A DNA stretch of 5,709 bases. Source: Bacteroidales bacterium (lineage in GTDB: Bacteria; Bacteroidota; Bacteroidia; Bacteroidales; ML635J-15). Below, one piece after another: positions 5,295 through 5,709 of the stretch. The stretch covers positions 1 to 5,709 of the forward strand of contig JAQVGK010000249.1 in the NCBI GenBank assembly GCA_028696755.1. Direction: 5' to 3'. A model generated the notes under the pieces. It was not told the origin of the DNA. It was given only the letters and a program-made list of their open reading frames with translations, and ran no database searches. Every line of letters begins with the position of its first letter. Positions within the stretch are counted from its first letter, which is position 1. A program made the translations under genes and the position numbers.

Positions 5295-5709
5295 ATGAAT
5301 GGAATTTTAAAAATAATTGTTGTATTTATTTTGAGCTTATCTTTATGTAGTTTATTAAAAGCTCAAGAATTAAGCGTTTATGTTTATACACAAAATGTCA
5401 ATTGTTTTGGGCAATCAGATGGCTCTGCAGAAGCAAATGTAAGTGGTGGAGTACCTCCATTTCAGTATTTATGGAGCACTGGAGCTACATCAGAAAGCAT
5501 TTCAAATCTAGTTGCAGGTTTATATTCGGTAACTGTTCAGGATGCTTCAAGTACGACTGTTGCAGAGGAGTTTGAAATTTCTCAGCCAGATCTACCTTTA
5601 CACGGAGACATAACTCCCACACACGTAAGATGCTTTGGCGATGGAAACGGAGTTGCTGATTTGGATGTGTTTGGTGGAACTCCTCCATATTATTTTGTAT
5701 GGAGTACAG
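5295..5709 (+). CDS. Secreted SprB-repeat surface protein, 3' end outside the window
   Basis: The first 138 codons of an exported protein that stays open to the window edge. The signal peptide has a hydrophobic core at about 7-21 and a likely signal peptidase I cut after A23 (LLKA before QE). Two SprB repeats follow. The first, about 35-98, has NCFGQSDGSAEANVSGGVPP, then YLWSTGATS and LVAGLYSVTVQDA. The second, from about 109, has RCFGDGNGVADLDVFGGTPP and YFVWST. This is the Pfam SprB pattern (C-F-G-x-x-x-G, GGxPP, W-S-x-G, L-x-A-G-x-Y-x-V-x-V-x-D). Known members are large, repetitive cell-surface proteins, including the SprB gliding adhesin of Flavobacterium, usually ending in a type IX secretion sorting domain; that end is not visible here. 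The start ATG at 5295 overlaps the stop of a tiny upstream reading frame. Base composition is closer to the DUF294-family gene than to the restriction genes, so this looks like resident DNA. Confidence 0.88.
   Translation, partial: MNGILKIIVVFILSLSLCSLLKAQELSVYVYTQNVNCFGQSDGSAEANVSGGVPPFQYLWSTGATSESISNLVAGLYSVTVQDASSTTVAEEFEISQPDLPLHGDITPTHVRCFGDGNGVADLDVFGGTPPYYFVWST

Noticed and set aside
5485..5688. Minus-strand open frame inside the SprB-repeat gene
   Set aside because: It is opposite well-matched SprB repeats and has no promoter or family signal.

Overview
The window comes from a member of the Bacteroidota. Three promoter-like sites match the TAnnTTTG -7 element of this phylum with a usable TTG/TTTG upstream, and a fourth has the -7 element alone. 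The first plus-strand genes lack Shine-Dalgarno sites and follow A-rich leaders. The last gene encodes an exported protein with SprB-type repeats, a family typical of gliding or surface-adhesin Bacteroidota with type IX secretion. All supported genes are on the plus strand.

Layout: (1) 1-1814 holds most of a PAS + CBS-pair + DUF294 nucleotidyltransferase-like signalling protein, open at the 5' edge. (2) 1815-2062 is non-coding, with two Bacteroidota promoters and, between them, two adjacent hairpins whose 3' arms are near-copies of each other. (3) 2063-3813 is a compact two-gene cassette: a putative type II restriction endonuclease with an E-x-K (ECK) motif, overlapping by ATGA a small DNA adenine methyltransferase of the phage Dam-like family (DPCSN and NPPY motifs). 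(4) 3794-3927, starting inside the methyltransferase 3' end, has the architecture of an integron attC recombination site. (5) 3965-4411 and 4697-5116 encode two small lipoproteins of unknown function, each followed by a copy of the same REP-like palindrome (core GGATT..AATCC). (6) 5295-5709 is the start of a secreted SprB-repeat protein running off the 3' edge.

Base composition falls visibly after the first gene (25 of 60 G+C at 1021-1080 against 11 of 60 at 2341-2400, hand-counted), and the last gene looks richer again. Together with the restriction-modification pair, the attC-like site and the repeated palindromes, this suggests that about 1815-5220 is an accessory segment lying between two resident genes. 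A 29-nt promoter-like sequence occurs with 25 identities at both edges of that segment (1858-1886 and 5212-5240).

How the genes work together: the restriction enzyme and methyltransferase would form a self-contained defence module, with methyltransferase translation coupled to the endonuclease. The lipoproteins look like independent cargo genes. No integrase, transposase, tRNA or CRISPR array is visible here.
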